A DNA stretch of 64,000 nucleotides from Oscillospiraceae bacterium. GTDB lineage: Bacteria; Bacillota; Clostridia; Oscillospirales; Oscillospiraceae. The stretch is taken from contig JAHAWY010000013.1 of the NCBI GenBank assembly GCA_018385135.1, positions 18,671-82,670 of the forward strand. The letters run 5' to 3'. Positions 1 through 8,135 of this stretch are shown one piece after another. Made by a program: the position numbers and the translations under genes. Under the pieces are notes generated by a model. That model was given only the letters and a program-made list of their open reading frames with translations, was not told the DNA's origin and did not search any database. Position 1 is the stretch's first letter. Each line of letters opens with the position of its first letter.

Positions 1-664
1 GCGCTATTTCGTCAAAGTCAGGTATTTCCTTGGAAATCGCCGCCATAAGCCGGAAGAAGTTCGATTGCAGATGATCCATTTTGTGAACCTTGGTCGAAAC
101 CATTTCCGAAACGCTCTCACCTTGAATGAAGTCGCATCCGTAAGCAACGGCAAGCTCTCTTGCCTCGGAGGAATTAATGCCGTAGGCGGCAAGCTGCTTG
201 TTGAAGCTTTTGGCAAGCTTGCACAAAACGTCGATGCTCTCGCTCTTAATGTCGGAAAAATCAACTTTGATTATGTCTATCTCCGGCAGAACATTCAAAA
301 AACGGCGGTTAAACTCAAAGCCCATTATCGCCACGCGGTAGCCGTTGCTTTTATAGCGGCTGACGATAGCTTTTGCCTCGGGGTTGACAAGGATGCTCTC
401 CTCGATTTGGATAACAAGCTTTTTCTCATCAAAAACCCTCGGAATATCTTTCATAAGGAGGTTAGGCGTGAAAGTGAGAAAGCAATCTTTTCCCGCGAGA
501 AAGCTATCAGTATCAAGCTCAGAAAAGAACGTGACAATAGTGTTTGCCACGCGAGCATCACGTTTGTTATAAAGAGAGCTTGCATCCTGGTAATATACCA
601 ACTCATACGCGGCAAGCTTTTGGTTGCGATCCAAAATCGGCTGTCTTACGATATGGGTCTCCAT
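1..664 (-). CDS. EAL/HDOD signalling protein (YuxH-like), truncated by the window edge
   Basis: This frame is open from an ATG at 664 to the left edge (221 residues), so the 3' end lies outside the window. The start follows a GGGGGAAAAGGT ribosome site. The N-terminus reads IVRQPILDRNQK followed by AYELVYY, the opening of the YuxH-type EAL plus HDOD family. The EAL signature itself is changed to ELV. Later motifs include FLTFTPNLL, VIQIEE and IDIIKVDF, which follow the EAL barrel; the frame then enters the region where the HDOD domain would begin. Degenerate EAL domains of this family are usually not active c-di-GMP phosphodiesterases and probably act as scaffolds or sensors. Its place near the chemotaxis operon suggests a motility or chemotaxis signalling role, which is inference. 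Confidence 0.8.
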   Translation of the reverse strand, partial: METHIVRQPILDRNQKLAAYELVYYQDASSLYNKRDARVANTIVTFFSELDTDSFLAGKDCFLTFTPNLLMKDIPRVFDEKKLVIQIEESILVNPEAKAIVSRYKSNGYRVAIMGFEFNRRFLNVLPEIDIIKVDFSDIKSESIDVLCKLAKSFNKQLAAYGINSSEARELAVAYGCDFIQGESVSEMVSTKVHKMDHLQSNFFRLMAAISKEIPDFDEIA

Positions 665-764
665 ACCTTTTCCCCCTTTGTTATTGTGAGTCCCGATAAA
701 GCAAGGGCGGTTATTTTGCTTTGATCACCTTGAACTCTATTTCTAATTCAAGCTCCGGCTTTAC

Positions 765-793
765 ATTATATACCACTTATACAAATTCTTCAA
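765..793 (-). promoter_or_regulatory. Sigma-A-type promoter for the EAL/HDOD gene
   Basis: On the minus strand TTGAAG (788-793) and TATAAT (765-770) are separated by exactly 17 bp. The -35 lies inside the last codons of the upstream VanY-like gene. The position, about 100 bp before the EAL/HDOD start, suggests independent transcription of that gene. Confidence 0.5.
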
Positions 794-1553
794 GGCAAAT
801 ACCCATTGAAACCATAGCCGTTGCGTTGACCTGACCAACATAGCGGAAGTGCCACGGCTCCCAAAGAATTCCCGTTTCCTTTTCCTTTGCGTTGGGATAG
901 CGCTCAACAAAGCCGTATTTCGCGGCGTTTTCAATGAGCCATGAATACGCCGGACTCTGCGCAAAGCTCTCGTCAAGCTCGGTAATGCCCGTAGTTAAAA
1001 AGTCGATTGCCAAGCCGGTGTGATGCTCGCTTGCTCCCGGCGGTTGAAGATACCGGTTTGCATATATCCTTGCAGCCTCTTCGCCGTAGCCTTGATTGCG
1101 AAAATCGGCACATTTGTTTTCATAAAGGGCACGCTGCTCGGCAACATTTCTGTAAGCGGAGCAAGGCGTTAGCACTATCCCCGCCGCCGCCGCGTCATCT
1201 ATCATTTTTTGAAGCTGCTCGGCAATGCGGTAGTCCACGCGAACGCCGCCAAGTTCCTTTAGATCCACGGTGAAATCTGCGGGAAGATAGTTATCGCGGT
1301 TTACGAGAATGAGCATCCACTCGTCGTTTTCCTCAACAGCAGGCGAAACTGTCGCCGGCAAGTTCGAGCGGTCTGCTTTGTCCTCCTCTTTGAGACTCAG
1401 CGGGTCTATCGTTATCATAACGCCTACAAGGCAGCAAAGAGAGAAGGAGAAAAGCGACATGGCTATGAGCATTCTTGCCATCCTTTTGTTCTTTAGCCCC
1501 TGCTTTCTGGTTTGTTCCTCCTGCTCGAGAAGCCTGCGGCGATGTTCATTCAA
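777..1553 (-). CDS. D-alanyl-D-alanine carboxypeptidase, VanY / peptidase M15B family
   Basis: A 258-residue protein with a short basic N-terminus, one membrane segment at about residues 26-48 and an extracytoplasmic M15B domain. Zinc-peptidase signatures are visible: SEHHTGLAIDF (the SxHxxGxAxD block) and EPWHFRYV (the ExxWH block). Enzymes of this family remove the terminal D-Ala from peptidoglycan stem peptides outside the membrane. The start is a TTG whose TTGA overlaps the stop of the preceding FlhB-C-like gene; a GGAGG lies nine bases upstream. The overlap indicates translational coupling in a ylqG-ylqH-vanY operon. Nothing suggests vancomycin resistance, as no vanHAX neighbours are present. 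Confidence 0.88.
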   Translation of the reverse strand: MNEHRRRLLEQEEQTRKQGLKNKRMARMLIAMSLFSFSLCCLVGVMITIDPLSLKEEDKADRSNLPATVSPAVEENDEWMLILVNRDNYLPADFTVDLKELGGVRVDYRIAEQLQKMIDDAAAAGIVLTPCSAYRNVAEQRALYENKCADFRNQGYGEEAARIYANRYLQPPGASEHHTGLAIDFLTTGITELDESFAQSPAYSWLIENAAKYGFVERYPNAKEKETGILWEPWHFRYVGQVNATAMVSMGICLEEFV

Positions 1554-1861
1554 GACTCATTACCTCCCCCAACATTTCCAGAGGCGGCGCTCATGCCCTT
1601 GAACTTGGCAGCGGCCGAAAGAATGCTGCAATAAACCTTAGCGATAATCTCGTAAAGCTCCGCGGGGATATTTTTCCCCACGTCGAGCATACACAGCATT
1701 GACGCGACACTGTCGTCCCTGTAAACAGGAATGCCCTGCTGCTCGGCAATATTGATGATGCGCTCTGCGACCGAGCCGTAGCCGGAGGCTATTACGACCG
1801 GCGCCATGTCCTGCCCGATGTCATATTTGAGGGCAGCGGCCTTAATATCAGATTTTGACAT
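1550..1861 (-). CDS. FlhB C-terminal-like protein (YlqH family)
   Basis: A small protein of 103 residues that resembles the cytoplasmic C-terminal domain of FlhB/YscU export-switch proteins. It contains AALKYD, MAPVVIASG, IPVYRD and a late IPAELYEIIAKVY block. The NPTH autocleavage motif of full FlhB and all membrane segments are absent. I place the start at the ATG at 1861, preceded by AGGAGGGTCGGTGTCG; the frame continues upstream to 1918 but has no comparable site. It overlaps the end of the preceding FliK-like gene by 14 bases. Bacillus has the same pair as ylqG-ylqH. Its role is not well established; a link to flagellar export is inferred from homology. Confidence 0.78.
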   Translation of the reverse strand: MSKSDIKAAALKYDIGQDMAPVVIASGYGSVAERIINIAEQQGIPVYRDDSVASMLCMLDVGKNIPAELYEIIAKVYCSILSAAAKFKGMSAASGNVGGGNES

Positions 1862-3308
1862 CGACACCGACCCTCCTGTACGGCAGTGATTTAAAAACCT
1901 CCATGAGAGAACGCTCATTATCCAATGGAGATACCGAGCTGCTGCCCATGTGGTAGCCCGTCCCGTAAACTATTCTGGGCAAAGCGCGTACAACGCTGTC
2001 AAAGCCCTGCTCATAGCCCTTAGGGCAGTAGAGCGAAAAATCTATCGTATTGTTATAAACCAGAAACTCGGTTTCAAAGCGGCCAACGCCGTCTATATCG
2101 ATTACCATCAGCAGGTGCAGTCCCTTTTCCGCCCCCTGCGGGAGATCGCGCTCATCGCATTCGGGATTGATCCAAACCTCGGCGAAAGCGCGCATATCGT
2201 CCTGCACAAGCGGAAGAATGAAGTGCAAAAGCGGGGTGAAGCTGCAAGGCGAGGAAAGCAGGCTATGAAGCATTTTTTCTATTTTAGCGGTATCCGTTGC
2301 GCTTAGCTGCTCGCTCTGCGTCTGCCGGGAGATAAGCTTAATGAGCATGGACATAACGTCGCTGCCATCGTCAGTTCTTCCTTCGGGATTTATGAAGTCA
2401 AAGCCATCGGGGGTATTCTTAATGTAGTTTAGCCCCTCTGAGCCGCGAAGCCGACCAACGAATTTTTCAAACAGCTCGTTAAACACTTTTTTATCCTCTT
2501 GGGATAACAGTTGACGAAAGCGGTAAGCGGATTCGGCGGCAAAGTCGGTGTTGGAGTTGTATCTGGAGAGGTTATATGTAAGGATGGAGAGAACCTTGCT
2601 TATCTTTGACGTAAACAGTATACTATCTTCAATCTCTTTAATCAAGCCAATAGTTTCTGACTTCAGCGATTGAAATTCCTCTCCCGCGTTTTCCGCTCGA
2701 AAACCGGCAATGAGTCTATCGAGCCGTTCGGAGATGGCTTTGCTTGCGCCGAGCTTCTCTCTGAGAAAGCAGAGGTTATTGGTAATGGATTCAAGAATGT
2801 CCTTGTGGTTTCCCATGCTGTTTATGGAGCGCAGCAGCCGGGCGATAGACTGCTGAACCTCCGGTCTGTCATGCTCCTTTTCGCTGACATACCGCAGAAA
2901 GTCAAACAGTTCACCCTTAAAAGCGGTTGATTCCTGCTCCTGCCGCTGCATTTCCTCAACAAGCTGCTCAGGTTTGATAAGCAGAGACTCGAAAATGCTT
3001 TCTATCTCCTTTGACACGGTGTTGTTGTTTGCGGGAAGAAGCTTGAAAAGCTCCTCAAGCATAAAAATGTTTTTGAGGTAGGAGGCGGTGACGGTTGGGT
3101 CTTTCAGAAGGTCGAGCAGGAGATTAGGAGCTTCGCCGTTTTCCGGCATACCGTTATTCTGCTTTAAAAGCTCGCTTTGGTTATGCGTTTGGATGACCTT
3201 AGTCGTGTTCTGGATGCTGAACGCGCCTGTCGGGTCAATGCCCGGTTTGGGCATTGCAGCCTGGTTTTTGTTTACCAACGGCGTTGTAACTCGTAAAAAC
3301 TCCGGCAC
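1848..3308 (-). CDS. FliK-like / YlqG-type protein of unknown function
   Basis: A large, mostly helical and hydrophilic protein of about 486 residues with no signal peptide or membrane segment. Its C-terminal ~100 residues (LLMVIDIDGVGRFETEF, then FSLYCP) resemble the strand-rich hook-length domain of FliK/YlqG, and the gene is followed directly by a YlqH-type FlhB fragment, as in Bacillus. The start is most likely the GTG at 3308, because AGGAGG sits seven bases upstream; an in-frame GTG at 3326 has no such site. The N-terminal 350 residues show no motif I recognise. The function assignment rests mainly on gene order and the weak C-terminal similarity. Confidence 0.6.
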   Translation of the reverse strand: MPEFLRVTTPLVNKNQAAMPKPGIDPTGAFSIQNTTKVIQTHNQSELLKQNNGMPENGEAPNLLLDLLKDPTVTASYLKNIFMLEELFKLLPANNNTVSKEIESIFESLLIKPEQLVEEMQRQEQESTAFKGELFDFLRYVSEKEHDRPEVQQSIARLLRSINSMGNHKDILESITNNLCFLREKLGASKAISERLDRLIAGFRAENAGEEFQSLKSETIGLIKEIEDSILFTSKISKVLSILTYNLSRYNSNTDFAAESAYRFRQLLSQEDKKVFNELFEKFVGRLRGSEGLNYIKNTPDGFDFINPEGRTDDGSDVMSMLIKLISRQTQSEQLSATDTAKIEKMLHSLLSSPCSFTPLLHFILPLVQDDMRAFAEVWINPECDERDLPQGAEKGLHLLMVIDIDGVGRFETEFLVYNNTIDFSLYCPKGYEQGFDSVVRALPRIVYGTGYHMGSSSVSPLDNERSLMEVFKSLPYRRVGVDVKI

Positions 3309-3462
3309 CGTTTTTCCTCCTCTCACGCTTCTTTATCGTTTTATTATATCATCATACACCAAATATGAAAAGAGTTTCAGCTCATTTCTTGGTCGTTCTA
3401 TTATTTTTAAGTAAAAATGGCTTCACGATAACCGCAATTTTGACATTTTCTTTCATATACTA

Positions 3463-3490
3463 TTGCATTTTTTCAGAAATATAGTATAAA
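3463..3490 (+). promoter_or_regulatory. Candidate promoter of the che operon
   Basis: TTGCAT (3463-3468) and TATAAA (3485-3490) are separated by 16 bp, about 57 bp before cheA. A perfect TTGACA also occurs at 3440-3445 but has no good -10 at the right distance. No SigD-type element (TAAA-N15-GCCGATAT) is obvious. The divergent region 3309-3546 carries no gene. Confidence 0.4.
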
Positions 3491-3546
3491 TAGTATTAGT
3501 ATGCTGGTGTTTTATATCGACACATATTTTTGGGGAAGGTGAATTT

Positions 3547-5601
3547 ATGAGTACAGACGATTTCGCAATGGATTCGATGCTTGAGGTTTTCATTCACGAA
3601 ACTAATGAAATGCTCGAACAGCTCGACGAGATACTTCTCGACTCCGAAAGGGCTAAGAGTATCACAGACGAAAACATCAACAGTATATTCAGAATAACAC
3701 ACACAATCAAGGGCTCCGCGGCAATGATGAGCTTCAACACCATTTCCTCGCTTGCTCACACGGTTGAAGATATTTTTTACCTCCTCAGAGAGGATCCGTC
3801 GAAGCTCTCCATCGTATTTGACTCCATCTTTGACCTCGTATTCCAGGCATCAGACTTTTTCAAGCGTGAGCTTGAGAGCCTGCAAAGCGGCGAATACCAC
3901 GAGGGCGACGCTTCCGCAATCATAGCCAGCTTAAAGGAACAGGCAGCAATAATAAAGGGCGAAAAGGCTCCCGAAGCAGCCGATGGCGCAGTCAAGACCG
4001 CAGCTTCCGCTGATGAGGATATCCCCGCCGACATGGCAAAAATCCGTGTCTTCTTTGAGACCGACTGCGGCATGGAGAACATTCGCGCCTTTATGCTCCT
4101 CACCCAGCTTCAAAGCTGCTGCGAGAAGCTCTCCTCTATCCCCGCAAATCCGGAGGCGGACGCAAATCTCTGCGCCGATATCATCGCTAACGGGTTTATC
4201 GTTATCTGCAAGCCGCAGCATTCTCTTGACGATGTTATCAAAGCAATAGAAAACGCTCTGAACATAAAATCCTATGAGGTCCTTTCAGACGGCAGCGCAC
4301 CCGTGGAGGAGGAAAAGTCCGCGGCTCAGAGTCAAGCCTCTCCCGCAGCCGGCAAAGCCGCACCTATTGCAGACAGCACCGCTGCCGCAGTTGCCAAGGT
4401 TGAGGCGAGCAACATCTCCAAGGGAGTTAAGCAGAGCCTTATCAGCGTTAACCAGACCAAGCTTGACCAGCTTATGGATCTCGTCGGTGAGATCGTTACG
4501 GCTGAGTCTATGGTCTCCAGCAACCCCGACCTTAAGGGGCTGAGGCTGGACAACTTCACAAAATCCGTACGCGAGCTTCGCAAGCTCACCGACGAGCTTC
4601 AAGATATCGTCATGTCCATCCGAATGGTGCCGCTGCAAAGCACCTTCCACAAGATGGACCGCATCGTACGCGACATGGGCAAAAAGCTCGGCAAGCAGGC
4701 AGAGCTTGTTACCGAGGGCGGCGACACCGAGGTTGACAAGACCATCAACGACGCCATCGTTGACCCGCTCATGCACATGATCCGCAACTCCATGGATCAC
4801 GCCATTGAAATGCCCGAGGAGCGTGTAAGACTCGGCAAGCCCGAAATGGGTACGGTTTCCCTCACCGCCAAAAACACCGGCGGGGAGATCCTTATCACCG
4901 TTGCCGACGACGGCGCGGGTCTTGACCCGGAAAAGCTTCTCGCCAAGGCGAAAGCAAACGGCATTCTCACCAAGCCCGAAAGCGCGTATACCGAAAAGGA
5001 AATATTCAACCTTATCATGCTGCCGGGCTTCTCCACCAACAAGCAGGTAACGGAATACTCAGGCAGAGGCGTCGGCATGGACGTTGTTAAGAAGAACCTT
5101 GAGCAGGTCGGCGGTACTATCTCCATTGCAAGTGAAAAGGGCAAGGGAACTACCTTCACCATCAAGATCCCGCTCACTCTCGCCATTGTTGACGGCATGA
5201 ACATCGCAGTCGGCGACAACATCTTCACCGTCCCGATTACAGCCATCCGCCAGTCCTTCAAGATTTCCGACGAATCCCAGATCATCGTCAACGCCGACGG
5301 CTCGGAGATGATTGTTCTTCGCGGCGACTGCTATCCGATCTACCGACTGCGTGATCTCTACAATATCGAGTCCGGCACGGATGTTGTCACCGAGGGCATT
5401 ATGATTCAGGTGGACAGCAACAGCTCCGGCTTTTGCATCTTCGCCGACGAGCTGCTCGGTGAGTATCAGGTCGTCGTCAAGCCCTTCCCGATATTCCTTA
5501 ACAAATACGACCTTAAAAATCACGGCCTTTCCGGCTGCAGCGTTCTCGGTGACGGCAGCATAAGCCTAATTCTGGACGTAAACAGTCTCACAAACGACTG
5601 A
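3547..5601 (+). CDS. cheA: Chemotaxis histidine kinase CheA
   Basis: A 684-residue cytoplasmic kinase that links chemoreceptors to response regulators. Domains in order: an Hpt domain with phospho-acceptor His52 in THTIKGSAAM; a CheY-binding-like P2 region near 165-250; a linker rich in Ala; a dimerisation helix pair starting near 300 (LDQLMDLVGEIV); a catalytic domain with N box HMIRNSMDHAIE, G1 ADDGAGLD and G2 GRGVGMDVVK; and a C-terminal CheW-like domain. Every catalytic block is intact. The start has GGGGAAGGTG upstream. It is the first gene of cheA-cheW-cheR-cheB. No receptor or cheY lies in the window, so these must be elsewhere. Confidence 0.97.
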   Translation: MSTDDFAMDSMLEVFIHETNEMLEQLDEILLDSERAKSITDENINSIFRITHTIKGSAAMMSFNTISSLAHTVEDIFYLLREDPSKLSIVFDSIFDLVFQASDFFKRELESLQSGEYHEGDASAIIASLKEQAAIIKGEKAPEAADGAVKTAASADEDIPADMAKIRVFFETDCGMENIRAFMLLTQLQSCCEKLSSIPANPEADANLCADIIANGFIVICKPQHSLDDVIKAIENALNIKSYEVLSDGSAPVEEEKSAAQSQASPAAGKAAPIADSTAAAVAKVEASNISKGVKQSLISVNQTKLDQLMDLVGEIVTAESMVSSNPDLKGLRLDNFTKSVRELRKLTDELQDIVMSIRMVPLQSTFHKMDRIVRDMGKKLGKQAELVTEGGDTEVDKTINDAIVDPLMHMIRNSMDHAIEMPEERVRLGKPEMGTVSLTAKNTGGEILITVADDGAGLDPEKLLAKAKANGILTKPESAYTEKEIFNLIMLPGFSTNKQVTEYSGRGVGMDVVKKNLEQVGGTISIASEKGKGTTFTIKIPLTLAIVDGMNIAVGDNIFTVPITAIRQSFKISDESQIIVNADGSEMIVLRGDCYPIYRLRDLYNIESGTDVVTEGIMIQVDSNSSGFCIFADELLGEYQVVVKPFPIFLNKYDLKNHGLSGCSVLGDGSISLILDVNSLTND

Positions 5602-5666
5602 TCCCTCAAGGAAAAGCACGGCAGACGCAAAAAGCGGCAAATCACAAGAAAGGATAGGTCTAAACT

Positions 5667-6146
5667 ATGGCTAATACGGAAACAACCGCAAATTCCGTCA
5701 GCATCGACGGACTTACAGACAGATATCTCCTCTTCAAAATAGACGATGCAAACTATGGTCTCCCGCTGTCTCTCGCCATCGAAATCATAACCATCCAGTC
5801 AATAACAAAGCTTCCCCGCGTGGCAAGCTACGTCAAGGGAATAGTCAATCTGCGCGGCAAGGTCATTCCCGTTCTTGACGTTCGCGCAAAGCTCGGTCTG
5901 CCCGAGCACGAGTATGACGATAAGACCTGCATCATCGTTCTTGACATTCACGATATGCACGTCGGTCTCATTGTCGATATGGTATCGGAGGTTGCCTCCG
6001 CTCTGCCCGAACAGCTTATGCCGCCCCCGAAGAACGACAAAGCAGCAACCTATATCGCCTCTGTTTTTCAGAAGGACGATAAGATCATCCTAAACCTCGA
6101 CTGCGAAGACTTCTTCAAGGACGACCTTGAGCAGACTCGGGTTTAA
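5667..6146 (+). CDS. cheW: Chemotaxis coupling protein CheW
   Basis: A 159-residue single-domain CheW. The core reads LLFKIDDANYGLPL, then VASYVKGIVNLRGKVIPVLD, the typical strand and turn that binds receptors and the CheA P5 domain; a later VGLIVDMVSEV block completes the fold. It couples chemoreceptors to CheA in the array. It follows cheA after 65 bases with an AAAGGATAGG ribosome site and precedes cheR by 19 bases, so it belongs to the same transcript. The protein is slightly extended at the C-terminus (LEQTRV), which is not unusual. Confidence 0.96.
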   Translation: MANTETTANSVSIDGLTDRYLLFKIDDANYGLPLSLAIEIITIQSITKLPRVASYVKGIVNLRGKVIPVLDVRAKLGLPEHEYDDKTCIIVLDIHDMHVGLIVDMVSEVASALPEQLMPPPKNDKAATYIASVFQKDDKIILNLDCEDFFKDDLEQTRV

Positions 6147-6165
6147 TTAGCGAAAGGTAACCCAT

Positions 6166-7002
6166 ATGAATTACGATGAGGCATGCTCCATAGTTCGTCT
6201 GAGCGACAGTGAATTTGAGTTTATTGTTGATTTTGTCAGCAAGCGTTACGGCATTGACCTGTCGCAAAAGCGCCGTCTTATCGAGGCGCGTCTTGCAGGC
6301 GAGTTGAAAAGCAACGGTTTTGACAACTATGCTCAATATATCAACGCGCTCAAAAGTGACCCGACCTCCGAAAAGGTCGAAACCTTTATCAACAAAATAA
6401 CGACGAACTATTCCTACTTTTCAAGAGAGACGGACCACTACGATTTTCTCGCAAACACGGTCATTGCCTCTCTGTCGCAGGCAAAAAAGACAAGCATCAA
6501 GGTATGGAGCGCCGGATGCTCAACAGGCGAGGAGCCGTATAATATCGCCATGGCGATAGACAGCGCCCTCGGAATAAAGCGCAACCTATGGAACGTATCC
6601 ATCGTGGCTACGGACGTGTCAACGCGCGCCCTTGCAGTGGCGAAAAAGGGTGTCTACCCGGAAAGCGAGCTTAATGTAATGCCCCCGGCATGGAAGGCAA
6701 ATTACATGGTAAAGCAGCCCGACGGCAACTATAAAGTTGCAGACAGCATTAGGAACAAGGTCTCTTTCAGCCAGTTTAACCTCATGACACCCTTTTTCCC
6801 AAAAAACACCTATGACGTAGTTTTCTGCCGCAACGTGATGATTTATTTCAAGCCCGCCACGACCCAGGAAATCGTCAAAAAATTCTATCAATCCACCGTT
6901 GAGGGCGGATATCTTTTCATAGGACACTCCGAAACCATCAGCAGACTGGATAACGACTACACCTACATTTCTCCCTCGATATATAGAAAGCTTAAAAAGT
7001 AA
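6166..7002 (+). CDS. cheR: Chemoreceptor glutamate methyltransferase CheR
   Basis: A 278-residue S-adenosylmethionine-dependent methyltransferase that methylates receptor glutamates for adaptation. The N-terminal helical domain (FEFIVDFVSKRYGIDLSQKK-like segment, about 1-75) is followed by the Rossmann domain with the SAM motif SAGCSTGEEPY, an ATDVSTRAL strand and the FCRNVMIYF block typical of CheR. The length equals the family norm. It is preceded by a GAAAGG site and lies 16 bases before cheB, its functional opposite, which makes a complete adaptation pair in this operon. Confidence 0.96.
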   Translation: MNYDEACSIVRLSDSEFEFIVDFVSKRYGIDLSQKRRLIEARLAGELKSNGFDNYAQYINALKSDPTSEKVETFINKITTNYSYFSRETDHYDFLANTVIASLSQAKKTSIKVWSAGCSTGEEPYNIAMAIDSALGIKRNLWNVSIVATDVSTRALAVAKKGVYPESELNVMPPAWKANYMVKQPDGNYKVADSIRNKVSFSQFNLMTPFFPKNTYDVVFCRNVMIYFKPATTQEIVKKFYQSTVEGGYLFIGHSETISRLDNDYTYISPSIYRKLKK

Positions 7003-7018
7003 GGAGGGATGCCCGTTT

Positions 7019-8077
7019 ATGCCGATCAAGGTTTTGGTCGTGGACGACTCGATTGTGTACAGGACAAAGCTTCAGCTCTCGCTGAGCAAGTGCAGCGATA
7101 TCAAGGTCGTCGCCTGTGCTACCAGCGCAGAGGAAGCTTTAAAAAAGACAAGCTGGTATTCCCCCGATGTCATTACGCTCGATATGGAGATGCCCAATAT
7201 GGACGGCATAGACTTCTTATCAAAATTCGTGTCTGAGCATTCACAGCCTGTCATCGTAGTCAGTTCGACCAAGGAAAAATCGGCGGAGTCCCTGAAGCAT
7301 GGCGCATTCGACTATGTTTGCAAGCCGGAGCTAGGCTTGACTTCAGTTAACAATGACTCGTTCATTTCAAAGCTTGCAGACACTATTCGTGCTGCGGCAA
7401 GATCAGTTGAAAACACTGATACTGTGCAAGAGCACCACGCGCTGCCTCTCCCCGTTCAAAGCGCAAGTCTCCCCAAGGCTCAGCTTCCGCCAATACGCAA
7501 CAACATGATAATTGCCATCGGCGCTTCTACAGGCGGAACGGAGGCAATTATCCAGGTGGTCAAAAATCTGCCGGAGAATACCCCTCCCGTGCTGATAGTC
7601 CAGCATATGCCTCCTAAATTTACGCAGCTTTACGCAGAGCGTCTTAATTCCATCTGCAAAATGCGCGTCAAGGAAGCGCAGGACAACGACCGCGTTCTTG
7701 CCGGTCAAATCATCATAGGCGAGGGCGGCAAGCAGATGACCCTCAAGAAGGACAGTCGCGGCTACTATATTCGCAGTGTTCCCGGCGAAAAGGTCAGCGG
7801 TCACTGCCCTTCGGTTGACGTTCTCTTTAAAAGCGTTGCTGAAATCGCGGGCAAAAATTCCATCGGCGTCATCCTCACCGGCATGGGAGCGGACGGCGCG
7901 CGCGGCATAACCGATATGCGTCAAAAGGGCGCTTTCACCGTAGGTCAAAACAAAGAGACCTGCGTGGTTTACGGTATGCCGATGGAGGCGTTTAAGCTCG
8001 GCGGCATAACAAAGCAGCTTCCGCTTGAGAGCATCTCAACGAGCATATTAAACCACCTTTCAAAAAACGAAAAATAA
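7019..8077 (+). CDS. cheB: Chemotaxis methylesterase/deamidase CheB
   Basis: A 352-residue response-regulator methylesterase. The receiver domain (1-125) has the acidic pair VVDDS, phospho-acceptor Asp55 in TLDMEMPNMDG and a conserved FDYVCKP lysine. A linker of about 40 residues leads to the esterase domain with the catalytic serine Ser170 in GASTGGT, the QHMPP histidine and the TGMGADGARG aspartate block. It removes methyl groups from receptors when phosphorylated by CheA. The gene is the last of the operon, starts after an AAGGAGGG site, and is followed by a bidirectional terminator shared with obg. Confidence 0.97.
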   Translation: MPIKVLVVDDSIVYRTKLQLSLSKCSDIKVVACATSAEEALKKTSWYSPDVITLDMEMPNMDGIDFLSKFVSEHSQPVIVVSSTKEKSAESLKHGAFDYVCKPELGLTSVNNDSFISKLADTIRAAARSVENTDTVQEHHALPLPVQSASLPKAQLPPIRNNMIIAIGASTGGTEAIIQVVKNLPENTPPVLIVQHMPPKFTQLYAERLNSICKMRVKEAQDNDRVLAGQIIIGEGGKQMTLKKDSRGYYIRSVPGEKVSGHCPSVDVLFKSVAEIAGKNSIGVILTGMGADGARGITDMRQKGAFTVGQNKETCVVYGMPMEAFKLGGITKQLPLESISTSILNHLSKNEK

Positions 8078-8096
8078 CCCCCCGACCTGTTATAAT

Positions 8097-8129
8097 AAAG
8101 CGGAGAGATACAATATCTCTCCGCTTTTA
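8097..8129. terminator. Bidirectional terminator between cheB and obg
   Basis: A 12-bp perfect stem (AGCGGAGAGATA with TATCTCTCCGCT) has a three-base loop and ends in TTTT on the plus strand and in a TTTATTAT run on the minus strand. It sits between two convergent genes and can stop both. Confidence 0.85.
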
Positions 8130-8135
8130 TGCTGT

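Noticed and set aside
65..724. Plus-strand frame of 219 codons
   Set aside because: It is the antisense shadow of the truncated EAL/HDOD gene, has no recognisable motif and no ribosome site.
777..1553. Vancomycin resistance gene
   Set aside because: The M15B peptidase is VanY-like, but no vanH, vanA/B or vanX gene and no VanRS pair accompany it; it sits in a ylqG-ylqH operon.
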